NCBI GenBank assembly: GCA_013139225.1
Contig: WTBG01000004.1
Coordinates: 1 to 8,241 of the forward strand
Direction of reading: 5' to 3'
Source of the DNA: Deltaproteobacteria bacterium
Lineage (GTDB): Bacteria; Desulfobacterota; WTBG01
DNA: 8,241 nt
The first letter of the stretch is position 1, and each line of letters starts with the position of its first letter. The notes beneath the pieces are model-generated. The model was given only the letters and a program-made list of their open reading frames with translations. It was not told where the DNA came from and searched no databases. The position numbers and the translations under genes were made by a program. Below are positions 1 through 5,480 of this stretch, in pieces.

Positions 1-143
1 AAGACCGGATAACAGCATCTGGCGATTTTACATTCCGTCAGACTGACTTTGGTATAGAGCCTTTTAGCCTGCTAAAGGGGGCTTTAACGGTTAAGGATGA
101 AGTAAGGATTCAATATCGAGTAGTTGCTCATCCCTCTAGGTAA
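1..143 (+). CDS. YceI-family protein, C-terminal fragment (5' end outside window)
   Basis: The frame starting at base 3 is open from the window edge to a TAA at 141-143 and gives 46 residues. They begin DRITASGDFTFRQTDFGIEP and end VRIQYRVVAHPSR. The pattern 'G.F.f..tdFGI.P......G.l.vkdeV.i...v.A' is the end of the YceI domain, a lipocalin-like barrel that binds polyisoprenoids and is usually exported to the periplasm. The stretch RQTDFGI and the closing strand VKDEVRIQYRVVA are the recognisable parts. The start, signal peptide and most of the barrel lie to the left of the window. It is convergent with the methyltransferase gene, with 95 bases between the two stops. Family assignment rests on a short C-terminus, so it is likely rather than certain. 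Confidence 0.72.
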   Translation, partial: DRITASGDFTFRQTDFGIEPFSLLKGALTVKDEVRIQYRVVAHPSR

Positions 144-222
144 GTGGCATCGTCAAGATGGGGTCAAGTTTGATTTTGACTCATTACACTTGTTCTGTAT
201 TATCCTGTTCCTCATTGCCACT
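142..222. repeat. Possible small inverted-repeat element between convergent genes
   Basis: An exact 8-base inverted pair, AAGTGGCA at 142-149 and TGCCACTT at 215-222, brackets 65 bases that include TGGGGTCAAGTTTGATTTTG at 159-178. The inner string resembles the GGGGTCAAG-type sequences I associate with REP/RAYT-related repeats, but that is recall only. The left arm overlaps the YceI stop codon. The loop is too long for an ordinary terminator. It may be a worn repeat or a chance pair. Confidence 0.25.
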
Positions 223-238
223 TTTCCCCATTGTCTCT

Positions 239-1036
239 TCAACCGCTTTTAACTTCTTCCCAGGCAAATACCTTATTTCCCAGAAGCAACTGACTTAGAT
301 TTAAAGCGTTAAGTGCTTTCTTGTGCGTAATATCCATTAGGATATAGTCCAATTTTAAAGCAGCGAACATATGTATGAATGTGGCTTCTACTGTCGCCCT
401 TGCTGCTCTATCAGGTGAGCTTGCACCAAGATTGGAAAGTCCTGCTATTGTTCGAATAGGTTTTTCACATAGCTGGGGAAGAAGATGAATGACCTCCAGG
501 AACTCATGGTTGTAACGTGTCCCATCCTGCCAGGTTAGAGGAACCAGTACGGGATCTATTATTACTCTTTCCAGGGGTATTCCACATTCTTCTGCCTTTG
601 CTAGCAGTCGGGAAGCAACTTCTAACCTGCCTTCAGCAGTTATGGGAACCTGCCCTTTTTCGTTGATGAGAAAGCCTATGATTTCTGTCTGATACTCGGC
701 TGCAAGGGGAAGAATAAATGACATTTTAGCCTCTTCCAGGGAGAAACCGTTGATGATAGGAGGTCTCTTACAGGCAGCAATCCCCGCTTTTAAAACTTCT
801 GGTTGAACAGAATCCAATAAAAGCCTCCCTCCAAAGATATCCTGAACGGCTTCTATCACAAATGTTATGACACCTTCTGTATTGCGTTTTAAAGGTCCAA
901 GATTGATATCCATAGCATACACATTGGCTTCTTTACAGCGCTCAGCGATTTTTTGTAATGGCAAAGGATTTTTTTCCTTTAAGGCCTTCGCTACGTTCGG
1001 ATTCATGATGTGAAGGTTATCGGCAACAAGAATCAT
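239..1036 (-). CDS. Pterin-binding methyltransferase, AcsE/methyl-THF:corrinoid methyltransferase-like
   Basis: This 265-aa protein has the length and layout of the DHPS-like TIM-barrel methyltransferases that move a methyl group from methyltetrahydrofolate to a corrinoid protein, such as AcsE of the Wood-Ljungdahl pathway. Visible family positions are MDIN.GP at 42-48, LLDS with Asp75, IING with Asn96, IIDPVL with Asp161, and GLSNLG with Asn202. Asp75, Asn96, the IDP aspartate and the GLSN asparagine match the pterin-binding residues known in AcsE. The start fits the family N-terminus, MLIIGERIN in AcsE against MILVADNLH here. No corrinoid protein, CO dehydrogenase/acetyl-CoA synthase or methyltransferase activator gene is visible nearby, so the methyl acceptor is unknown. 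No Shine-Dalgarno sequence precedes the ATG, and a long palindrome ends 12 bases upstream. It could serve a catabolic methyltransfer route instead of acetyl-CoA synthesis. Confidence 0.85.
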   Translation of the reverse strand: MILVADNLHIMNPNVAKALKEKNPLPLQKIAERCKEANVYAMDINLGPLKRNTEGVITFVIEAVQDIFGGRLLLDSVQPEVLKAGIAACKRPPIINGFSLEEAKMSFILPLAAEYQTEIIGFLINEKGQVPITAEGRLEVASRLLAKAEECGIPLERVIIDPVLVPLTWQDGTRYNHEFLEVIHLLPQLCEKPIRTIAGLSNLGASSPDRAARATVEATFIHMFAALKLDYILMDITHKKALNALNLSQLLLGNKVFAWEEVKSG

Positions 1037-1048
1037 AGAAAAGAAATA

Positions 1049-1226
1049 AACCCAGAATTTGCAGTAGCCATCTACTGCGGCTTGAAAATCCTTGCTGCAA
1101 CGCTTGTTTCACGATTTTTCTCCTCAACATATCTATGGATATGCCTTCGTCGTAAAATCGCTCCAACTGCACGTTTCGCTACGGTTTTCTGCGCCTCGCT
1201 ACGATACCCACAGCAAAATCTGGGTT
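1049..1226. mobile_element. 178-bp imperfect palindrome, MITE-like element
   Basis: The ends are inverted copies: AACCCAGAATTTGC at 1049-1062 and GCAAAATCTGGGTT at 1213-1226 pair at 13 of 14 positions. The centre is also palindromic, CATATC-TATG-GATATG at 1128-1143, and its midpoint (1135.5) nearly coincides with the midpoint of the termini (1137.5). Further pairing lies between, for example CGATTTT in both arms. Near the left end there is a second, local hairpin, GCAGTAG-CCAT-CTACTGC at 1061-1078. The right arm carries two CGCTACG strings. No transposase is encoded and I could not identify a target-site duplication. The symmetry over the whole length suggests a non-autonomous inserted element or a very long structured RNA or DNA hairpin. 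The 72-codon plus-strand frame that crosses it looks like chance. Confidence 0.6.
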
Positions 1227-1274
1227 AAAAAAAGGATTCAAGGGGTTGAGGGTTATAGTATTCAAGTGTAATGA

Positions 1275-1817
1275 TTATCTTTCCCTTTTATATACTCCAA
1301 TAATCTCTGCAGAAGTGAGCTGGTTTTCCTTCACCTTCTTTAAGAAATCTTTTTTATTCACAACTCCTAAATCACCTACCTTTAGAGCATAGATGGTAAA
1401 AAAGTAACGGTGAGTTCCAGAAGGTGGACAGGGTCCTCCGTAAGGCTTCTTCCCAAAATCATTCGCCACTTCCTTAGCTCTTGCTGGAAGTGGTCCAGCT
1501 TGGGGTATTTCAGATACTGTCGCGGGGATGTTACAGACCAGCCAGTGGATGAAGTCCCCCATGGGGGCATCCGGGTCAATGCAGGAAAGGGCAAAGCTTT
1601 TAGTGCCTTCAGGAGCTCCCGACCACGCAAGGTAAGGAGAGAAATCTTTTCCATCGCAGGTGTGTAGGGAAGGAATAGGCTGGTTATGCTTAAAATCTTT
1701 GCTCGTTATTTCCATAGCCATTCCTCCATTAGAAAATAGTGGTATTGTGATTAAAATGGTAAACAGGAAAAGGCTGAGCTTGTGCATAATGTATTTCTTG
1801 TTAATGATTGTCTTCAT
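1275..1817 (-). CDS. Exported YbhB/YbcL-family (PEBP-like) protein
   Basis: This 180-aa protein belongs to the bacterial phosphatidylethanolamine-binding/Raf-kinase-inhibitor-like fold. Diagnostic motifs are DPDAP at 81-85, HW at 91-92, and GGPCPPSGTHRYFFTIYAL at 127-145, which together line the anion-binding pocket of the family. The N-terminus has lysines followed by LSLFLFTILITIPLF, a probable signal peptide cleaved near residue 35, so export is expected. I chose the ATG at 1815-1817: AGGAGG (1823-1828 on the complement) sits five bases upstream. A GTG two codons earlier would lie inside that Shine-Dalgarno sequence. An internal ATG at codon 11 would still leave a signal peptide. The cellular role of bacterial members is not settled. 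It follows the FMN-barrel gene by 87 bases on the same strand and may be co-transcribed with it. Confidence 0.9.
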   Translation of the reverse strand: MKTIINKKYIMHKLSLFLFTILITIPLFSNGGMAMEITSKDFKHNQPIPSLHTCDGKDFSPYLAWSGAPEGTKSFALSCIDPDAPMGDFIHWLVCNIPATVSEIPQAGPLPARAKEVANDFGKKPYGGPCPPSGTHRYFFTIYALKVGDLGVVNKKDFLKKVKENQLTSAEIIGVYKRER

Positions 1818-1855
1818 AAGCACCTCCTCTCGGTTAATTAGAAAGAATGCTTTTG

Positions 1856-1877
1856 CTCAAGGAGCACTCCGTTTGAG
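1856..1877 (-). other. Hairpin between the FMN-barrel and PEBP genes
   Basis: CTCAA GGAG (1856-1864) pairs with CTCC GT TTGAG (1867-1877), a nine-base-pair stem interrupted by a two-base bulge and closed by a very tight loop. No T-run follows on either strand, so it is not a standard intrinsic terminator. It could be an mRNA processing or stability element in a two-gene transcript, or chance. Confidence 0.3.
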
Positions 1878-1904
1878 GAGAGTTGTACTTGGGGAAGGGT
1901 ATTT

Positions 1905-2453
1905 TTATTTTTTTGTCCAGGTGACGTGATAAACTCCCTCCCTTATATTCCCATAGTTGATTCTATCAGGTGTAATTTCAATGATCCGGAAATTGATTTG
2001 TGGAGGTAGTTCTTTTATCCCCAGTTTCTTCATGCTCTCATATACTTTCATCTTCTTTAGTGCGTCTTTGAATCGACGGGGATTGGTCTTCATACTGTAA
2101 ACTTTAGCTTTGCCCCATGCCTGTACTCCCTTTGCTCCCCAAAAATCCTCTTTGGGATGATAAGTAGCCGCAATGGAAAAGGATACATTGTTGTTAACTT
2201 TGAGATTGTTAAACTTACTTCCCCCTTCTGATAGAATATAAAAAGTGAGGCCATGAAGGCGATATTCAAGAGGAGTAGTTCGAGGCAGGTTGTTTTTACA
2301 GGTGCTCAAGTGTAAAACATTTTGTTCTTTTAGAAATTTGAGAAGGACTTTTTCAAATGCTTTAACTGATGTAAAATCTTTCACCTTGATCTTTTCCTTC
2401 TTGAAGATTGGAAGAACAAATGAAGGAACTTTTTGTTGTCTTACTTTTGGCAT
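1905..2453 (-). CDS. FMN-binding split-barrel (pyridoxamine 5'-phosphate oxidase-like) protein
   Basis: The 182-residue product has the split-barrel pattern of the PNPOx-like family: LHLSTCKNNLPRTTPLEYRL at 47-66, then FYILSEGGSKFNNLKVNNNV at 71-90, the strand VQAWGKAKV at 110-118, and the closing FRIIEITPDRINYGN at 155-169. These correspond to the usual 'a.L.T...g.P..tp..y...g..iyf.t..g..k..nl..np.Vs' pattern. Members bind FMN, F420 or heme and are mostly of unknown substrate. The lysine-rich first 30 residues precede the barrel. The start is well supported by AAAGGAGG just upstream of the ATG. Its 5' side is occupied by one copy of the CACAGAG repeat (2481-2558), which lies between it and the DUF3467 gene. 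A true PNPOx (pyridoxal phosphate synthesis) is unlikely because the substrate-binding C-terminus is not evident. Confidence 0.8.
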   Translation of the reverse strand: MPKVRQQKVPSFVLPIFKKEKIKVKDFTSVKAFEKVLLKFLKEQNVLHLSTCKNNLPRTTPLEYRLHGLTFYILSEGGSKFNNLKVNNNVSFSIAATYHPKEDFWGAKGVQAWGKAKVYSMKTNPRRFKDALKKMKVYESMKKLGIKELPPQINFRIIEITPDRINYGNIREGVYHVTWTKK

Positions 2454-2480
2454 AGTTGCCTCCTTTCCCGTTTGAATGTT

Positions 2481-2558
2481 TTGTCAAAACCAAACCACAG
2501 AGATAATATTAAATATCAATAAGTTAAGTGACATTCTATTCCCCCCCCTCTGTGGGCT
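2481..2558 (-). repeat. CACAGAG/CTCTGTG-ended repeat, copy 1
   Basis: This shares two exact blocks with the copy at 5391-5480: TTGTCAAAACCAAACCACAG and three further bases (2481-2503), and AAATATCAATAAGTTAA (2511-2527). The inverted ends CACAGAG (2496-2502) and CTCTGTG (2548-2554) could pair as a hairpin. A run of eight C precedes the right end. It begins about 28 bases upstream of the FMN-barrel start codon, in the same orientation relative to the gene as copy 2 has to the cupin gene. Confidence 0.75.
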
Positions 2559-2562
2559 GTTT

Positions 2563-2856
2563 TTAGTGAATGACGGTAGGTTCTTTGGGTTCGGGTGCTT
2601 CCTGTATTTCTCCAAATGCTTTTTCATATTTTTCAAGGCTCCTACCCAGGGTTTTAATCATCCGTTTTAGATGCCCTGGACTGATAATAACCCTTGCATT
2701 AACTGTACCCTGTGGTGGGAAGGTATTTATAAAATCAAGAATGAACTCCTCTCTGGTATGGGCTATAAACATGTTGTTTGCATACACGCCCCTTAAAATA
2801 TCATCTGTAAATTTAATTTTCATCTTTACTTTTTTATCTTTTTCTTGCTCAGACAT
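2563..2856 (-). CDS. DUF3467 domain protein
   Basis: A small, charged 97-aa protein with the DUF3467 pattern: RGVYANNMFIAHTREEFILD at 22-41, FINTFPPQGTVNARVIISP at 42-60, and LEKYEKAFGEI at 74-84. The family is about this size, lacks a signal peptide or membrane segment, and has no established function; it is presumed cytoplasmic. The start is supported by AAGGGGA upstream of ATG and by a good promoter match 22 bases upstream (2879-2907). The acidic and proline-containing tail (EAPEPKEPTVIH) is variable in the family. It is downstream of the SUMF1-like gene on the same strand, 74 bases away, but the promoter between them suggests it can be transcribed alone. Confidence 0.85.
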   Translation of the reverse strand: MSEQEKDKKVKMKIKFTDDILRGVYANNMFIAHTREEFILDFINTFPPQGTVNARVIISPGHLKRMIKTLGRSLEKYEKAFGEIQEAPEPKEPTVIH

Positions 2857-2878
2857 TTTCGTCCCCTTATGTTAGTAT

Positions 2879-2907
2879 TATATAAATAATTTTTTCTCTG
2901 TGGTCAA
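2879..2907 (-). promoter_or_regulatory. Sigma70-like promoter of the DUF3467 gene, overlapping a repeat motif
   Basis: On the complement, TTGACC (2902-2907) is followed after 17 bases by TATATA (2879-2884), or after 19 bases by TATAAT (2877-2882). The start codon is 22 bases beyond the -10 box, leaving a short leader that holds the Shine-Dalgarno sequence. The -35 box runs straight into CCACAGAG, the motif that marks the ends of the repeats elsewhere in the window. A second CTGTGGT lies at 2918-2923 on the plus strand. Confidence 0.5.
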
Positions 2908-2930
2908 AATCTTTTCCTGTGGTTAAATGC

Positions 2931-3815
2931 TCATGGATCCACCGCTAAACGAAGTCCACGAAGGTGACTAGGAACATCGGGGAGTATATAACCCCGAAAA
3001 GCACAGCGAATGATGGCAGCATCATTACACCAGGAACCGCCCCGAATAGCACGATCAATTGCGGATGACGGTCCTTTTGGATTTTTTGCCGGACTATCTT
3101 TATAGTAATCAAAATCGAACCAATCCTGGCACCACTCCCAGGCATTCCCCGCTACATCATAAAGCCCATAGCCATTGGGTGGGAAACTACCAACTGGAGC
3201 AGTAAAAACATATCCGTCATCAACCCTCTCATCCGACCAGTAGAAATCGGTATTTTTATCTGCAAAATTGCACCGGGTTCCATCAGGTGTCTCATTCCCC
3301 CAGGGGTACTTCTTACCCTCCAGTCCGCCTCTGGCTGCTTTTTCCCACTCGGCTTCGGTGGGAAGGCGGTATGTTTTCTCTTCCTTTTTAGAAAGCCAAC
3401 GGCAAAAGGCCTGGGTGTCATCCCAGGTTGTAAATATAATAGGAGAATTATCGCTAGGGGCATATTTTTCAAGAAGGGACCATTTGTCCCATTTGTAGGA
3501 AGTGTCTTCGATGAATTTCCTCCACTGTCCTACTGTTACCTCTTTTTCACCAATATAGAATGCATCAAGATATACCTTGTGAACAGGGCCCTCCCAGGGA
3601 AACCTGCCCTCTTCTGAAGGAGGACTTCCCATCATAAATTCCCCGGCAGGTATTAGTATCAGTTTCATCCCCATGTTATTAGTGTAGCATGATGTATGCC
3701 TGTTGGGAAAACAGCCTCCAAGGTGTGCAAGAATAATCAAGAATATAGGAATCCATTTTTTAAGAGGAAAGATCATTTGATGCTTATTGAGATATAGTAA
3801 AAATTGGTAATACAT
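2931..3815 (-). CDS. SUMF1/formylglycine-generating-enzyme-fold lipoprotein
   Basis: The 294-aa product has the full FGE-sulfatase (SUMF1) domain: IPAGEFMMGSPPSEEG at 55-70, VYLDAFYIGEKEVTVGQW at 81-98, RLPTEAEWEKAARGG at 150-164, PWGN at 171-174, GLYDVAGNAWEWCQDW at 217-232, and RAIRGGSWCNDAAIIRCAFR at 255-274. The N-terminus reads MIFPLKKWIPIFLIILAHLGGC from codon 14, a lipoprotein signal with the acylated cysteine at 35, so it should be membrane-anchored outside the cytoplasm. Real formylglycine-generating enzymes have a CxxxxC pair after GGS(Y/W). Here one cysteine follows at 263 but its partner is missing (next Cys at 271), so sulfatase activation is doubtful. Start choice is unclear: the ATG at 3815 has a weak GTGAAAG in front, while the ATG at 3776 gives the tidier signal peptide but has no ribosome binding site. 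Confidence 0.85.
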   Translation of the reverse strand: MYYQFLLYLNKHQMIFPLKKWIPIFLIILAHLGGCFPNRHTSCYTNNMGMKLILIPAGEFMMGSPPSEEGRFPWEGPVHKVYLDAFYIGEKEVTVGQWRKFIEDTSYKWDKWSLLEKYAPSDNSPIIFTTWDDTQAFCRWLSKKEEKTYRLPTEAEWEKAARGGLEGKKYPWGNETPDGTRCNFADKNTDFYWSDERVDDGYVFTAPVGSFPPNGYGLYDVAGNAWEWCQDWFDFDYYKDSPAKNPKGPSSAIDRAIRGGSWCNDAAIIRCAFRGYILPDVPSHLRGLRLAVDP

Positions 3816-3832
3816 ACTTTCACAAATATTGA

Positions 3833-3861
3833 ATAATAGTGGAAATAATAAGAGATGTAAA
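3833..3861 (-). promoter_or_regulatory. Sigma70-like promoter of the SUMF1-like gene
   Basis: On the complement, TTTACA (3856-3861), a 17-base spacer and TATTAT (3833-3838) precede the gene. Transcription would begin near 3826, which leaves only about ten leader bases if translation starts at 3815, or about fifty if it starts at 3776. The surrounding sequence is AT-rich, so chance matches are common. Confidence 0.45.
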
Positions 3862-4196
3862 GGTAGAAATATATTTTTAAAAATGGTGGCGTGGTAGAAA
3901 ATGTAATGTCTTTGAACGGTAGAAAAATCTTATATGTTTTTTGTTTATATTTGTTACTAGAAATTTAGGCTGACATCTAAAGAAAGAATCAGTTCCTTAA
4001 CATTGCTATTGAGAAAATTACAATATATTGTATATTTAGAGTAGGAGAAAGGATGAGCAAAATTCAATTGTTGTGAGGTACTATGATTTAGTGCAAGGGA
4101 GTCCCTCACAGGCCATAAAAAACTGGACATTTCAGTAGCACAAAATGCAATCCTTCACGCCAGACAGGTCACGGATTAATTGATCTCAATTATAGC
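3862..4196. other. AT-rich gap without an intact gene
   Basis: No reading frame here looks like a protein. It holds three GGTAGAAA strings (3862-3869, 3893-3900, 3918-3925), a perfect 14-base palindrome TACAATATATTGTA (4019-4032), a promoter plus ribosome binding site leading into a seven-codon frame (4009-4076), GGGAGTCCC (4099-4107), and a 16-base palindrome TAATTGA-TC-TCAATTA (4177-4192) next to the stop of the following small gene. It could be a decayed gene or a regulatory spacer. Confidence 0.5.
4009..4076 (+). other. Promoter, ribosome binding site and seven-codon frame (gene remnant or leader peptide)
   Basis: TTGAGA (4009-4014), 16 bases, then TATATT (4031-4036) resembles a promoter. 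GGAG (4044-4047) stands five bases ahead of an ATG at 4053. The frame then reads MSKIQLL and stops at 4074-4076. A 14-base palindrome overlaps the spacer and -10 box and could be an operator. The downstream sequence has stops in this frame and does not resemble a gene. It is either the surviving 5' end of a lost gene or a leader peptide with nothing obvious to regulate. Confidence 0.3.
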
Positions 4197-4358
4197 CTAA
4201 TATAACACTGGATCAGGGATTGGATCGGGGTATTGATTCATATACAGCTGATCCTCCATCACGGTTTCTACCTCGTTCGGCTGCTTGCTTTTGCCGTACA
4301 AGATCCCTGCAAGGATAAGTGTGAATGAAATGCTGAGAATAATTATTGTCTTTTTCAT
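4197..4358 (-). CDS. Small exported or membrane-anchored peptide, 53 aa
   Basis: From the ATG at 4356-4358 the product is 53 residues: MKKTIIILSISFTLILAGIL, a hydrophobic N-terminal signal or anchor, then a short hydrophilic tail rich in acidic residues and ending YPDPIPDPVLY with a repeated PDP. The start is chosen because GAGGGGAAGGA immediately precedes it. An upstream ATG at 4397 would add 13 charged residues and has no ribosome binding site. A TTGTAT-16-GATAAT promoter match lies upstream. There is no lipobox cysteine. I recognise no family. The intact frame, signal-like start, Shine-Dalgarno sequence and promoter argue that it is real, but a gene this short could be chance. Confidence 0.5.
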   Translation of the reverse strand: MKKTIIILSISFTLILAGILYGKSKQPNEVETVMEDQLYMNQYPDPIPDPVLY

Positions 4359-4414
4359 TTCCTTCCCCTCTCTTTTTCTCGTTAATATTTTTGCCATTGT
4401 GTTTACCTGCCTGT

Positions 4415-4442
4415 ATTATCGGCCTATTAAAATGAAATACAA
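4415..4442 (-). promoter_or_regulatory. Possible promoter of the 53-aa peptide gene
   Basis: On the complement, TTGTAT (4437-4442), a 16-base spacer and GATAAT (4415-4420) lie 57 bases ahead of the chosen start codon. The rest of the divergent spacer up to 4558 contains small CCCTG/CAGGG inverted pairs (4452-4456 and 4483-4487), but I found no convincing promoter for the plus-strand gene. Confidence 0.35.
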
Positions 4443-4558
4443 TCGGGGAAACCCTGTTTTTGCACTTCGAAAAACCTTATTCCAGGGGTAAAAAAACCCT
4501 ACAACATTTCTGCTGATTGGCTATTGAAAGGGAGATAATCAAAGAAAGGAGAGGATAA

Positions 4559-4861
4559 ATGTCAGACAAAAGCATTACTGTAATAGCTCAAATCAAGGTA
4601 AAAGAGGGTATGGAGGAAAAGATAAGGGGGGAGCTTTTAAAACTCATAGGACCGTCCAGGTCTGAGCCGGGCTGCATCGTTTATGACCTGTATCAATCTG
4701 CTGACAGTAAATCACTTTTCATGTTTTATGAATGCTGGAAGAGCAAGAGGGACCTGGATGAACATCTGCAAAAGCCTTATACAAAGGCTTTTATAGAAAA
4801 GACGGAGATGTTTGCAGAGCCCCTTAAGGTTTCCATCTGGGATATGATTAGCGAGCAGTAG
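4559..4861 (+). CDS. ABM-family (YgiN-like) putative monooxygenase
   Basis: A 100-aa protein of the antibiotic-biosynthesis-monooxygenase family, a dimeric ferredoxin-like fold that includes quinol monooxygenase YgiN and many small proteins of unknown role. The pattern is clear: ITVIAQIKVKEGMEEKIRGE at 6-25, SRSEPGCIVYDLYQSADS at 33-50, FMFYECWKSKRDLDEHL at 54-70, then KPYTKAF at 72-78. The 'EpGc..Y.l....d....f...E.W.s...l..Hl' signature includes His69. No signal peptide is present, so it is cytoplasmic. AAGGAGAGG (4546-4554) just ahead of the ATG fixes the start. It is the only complete gene on the plus strand, divergent from the 53-aa peptide gene, and its last 14 bases overlap the end of the cupin gene. 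The substrate cannot be read from the sequence. Confidence 0.88.
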   Translation: MSDKSITVIAQIKVKEGMEEKIRGELLKLIGPSRSEPGCIVYDLYQSADSKSLFMFYECWKSKRDLDEHLQKPYTKAFIEKTEMFAEPLKVSIWDMISEQ

Positions 4862-5363
4862 GGATTGTTAATGCAGTAATTAAATCTCGGAATTGAGGAT
4901 AAGAATCAACCAGTACATCTCTCTGTCCGGATTCGAAGTCACGGGGCTCATATCCCGGTGACATCGTTGTGCCTAAAAGAGCGAATTTCCCGCCGGGAAG
5001 TAGTCTTGATCCCTGCCATACACCTTTCCCTACCGTGACTTGCAGATGCATTCCATTTAAGATATCAGGTCCAAGGGTGATTGTCCTGTCAGATCCGTCC
5101 GGCAACAGTTGAAGCATTTCGACCGGGTCGCCCAGATAAAAGTGGAAAATCTCGTCCGTTGGAAGCCGGTGCATTGTAGAGAAGGTGTCTGGCGTGAGCA
5201 GATAGTAAATTGCAGTTGCAAGTAGCCTGTCACTATCGTAAGTGTCTGGTAGTTCATCCTTCGGGATGTATTCATGAGACCGATATGTTTCCGCAAAGTA
5301 TCCACCTTCCACCGGATGTGGTTTCAAATTGAGCAAAGATTTTATCTTATCCGCTGTGATCAT
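4848..5363 (-). CDS. DUF985 / cupin_5 family protein
   Basis: The 171-aa product matches the DUF985 cupins over its length: HPVEGGYFAETYRSHE at 16-31, TAIYYLLTPDTFSTMHRLPT at 50-69, DEIFHFYLGDPVEMLQLLPD at 70-89, VTVGKGVWQGSRLLPGGKFA at 109-128 and MSPGYEPRDFESG at 134-146. His65 and His74 are candidates for the ligand pocket in the barrel. The family is small, soluble and mostly uncharacterised. The start is supported by AAGGAG seven bases ahead of the ATG. A CACAGAG repeat lies immediately upstream (5391-5480), so the promoter may be inside or beyond it. The gene ends inside the 3' end of the convergent monooxygenase gene. Confidence 0.9.
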   Translation of the reverse strand: MITADKIKSLLNLKPHPVEGGYFAETYRSHEYIPKDELPDTYDSDRLLATAIYYLLTPDTFSTMHRLPTDEIFHFYLGDPVEMLQLLPDGSDRTITLGPDILNGMHLQVTVGKGVWQGSRLLPGGKFALLGTTMSPGYEPRDFESGQRDVLVDSYPQFRDLITALTIPTAR

Positions 5364-5390
5364 AGTAATCTCCTTATCTCCTTTATGTTA

Positions 5391-5480
5391 TTGTCAAAAC
5401 CAAACCACAGAGAACACAGAGAATCATCTAAATATCAATAAGTTAAATGATTTTACTTTCCCTCCCCTCTGTGCCCCCCT
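5391..5480 (-). repeat. CACAGAG/CTCTGTG-ended repeat, copy 2
   Basis: This shares 23- and 17-base exact blocks with copy 1: 5391-5413 against 2481-2503, and 5430-5446 against 2511-2527. Between the blocks it has an extra ACACAGAG unit that copy 1 lacks. The inverted ends are CACAGAG (5406-5412) and CTCTGTG (5467-5473). It sits 28 bases upstream of the cupin start codon. The spacing and orientation to the next gene match copy 1. Confidence 0.75.

Noticed and set aside
1010..1228. 72-codon plus-strand open frame
   Set aside because: It coincides with the palindromic element and the antisense 5' end of the methyltransferase gene, has no ribosome binding site and no protein-like pattern.
2945..3472. 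Two further minus-strand frames inside the SUMF1-like gene
   Set aside because: They are out-of-frame shadows of a gene whose own frame shows every domain motif.
3862..3925. Three GGTAGAAA strings as a possible repeat array
   Set aside because: Spacing is uneven (31 and 25 bases) and the flanks are unrelated and AT-rich, so there is no CRISPR or iteron pattern.
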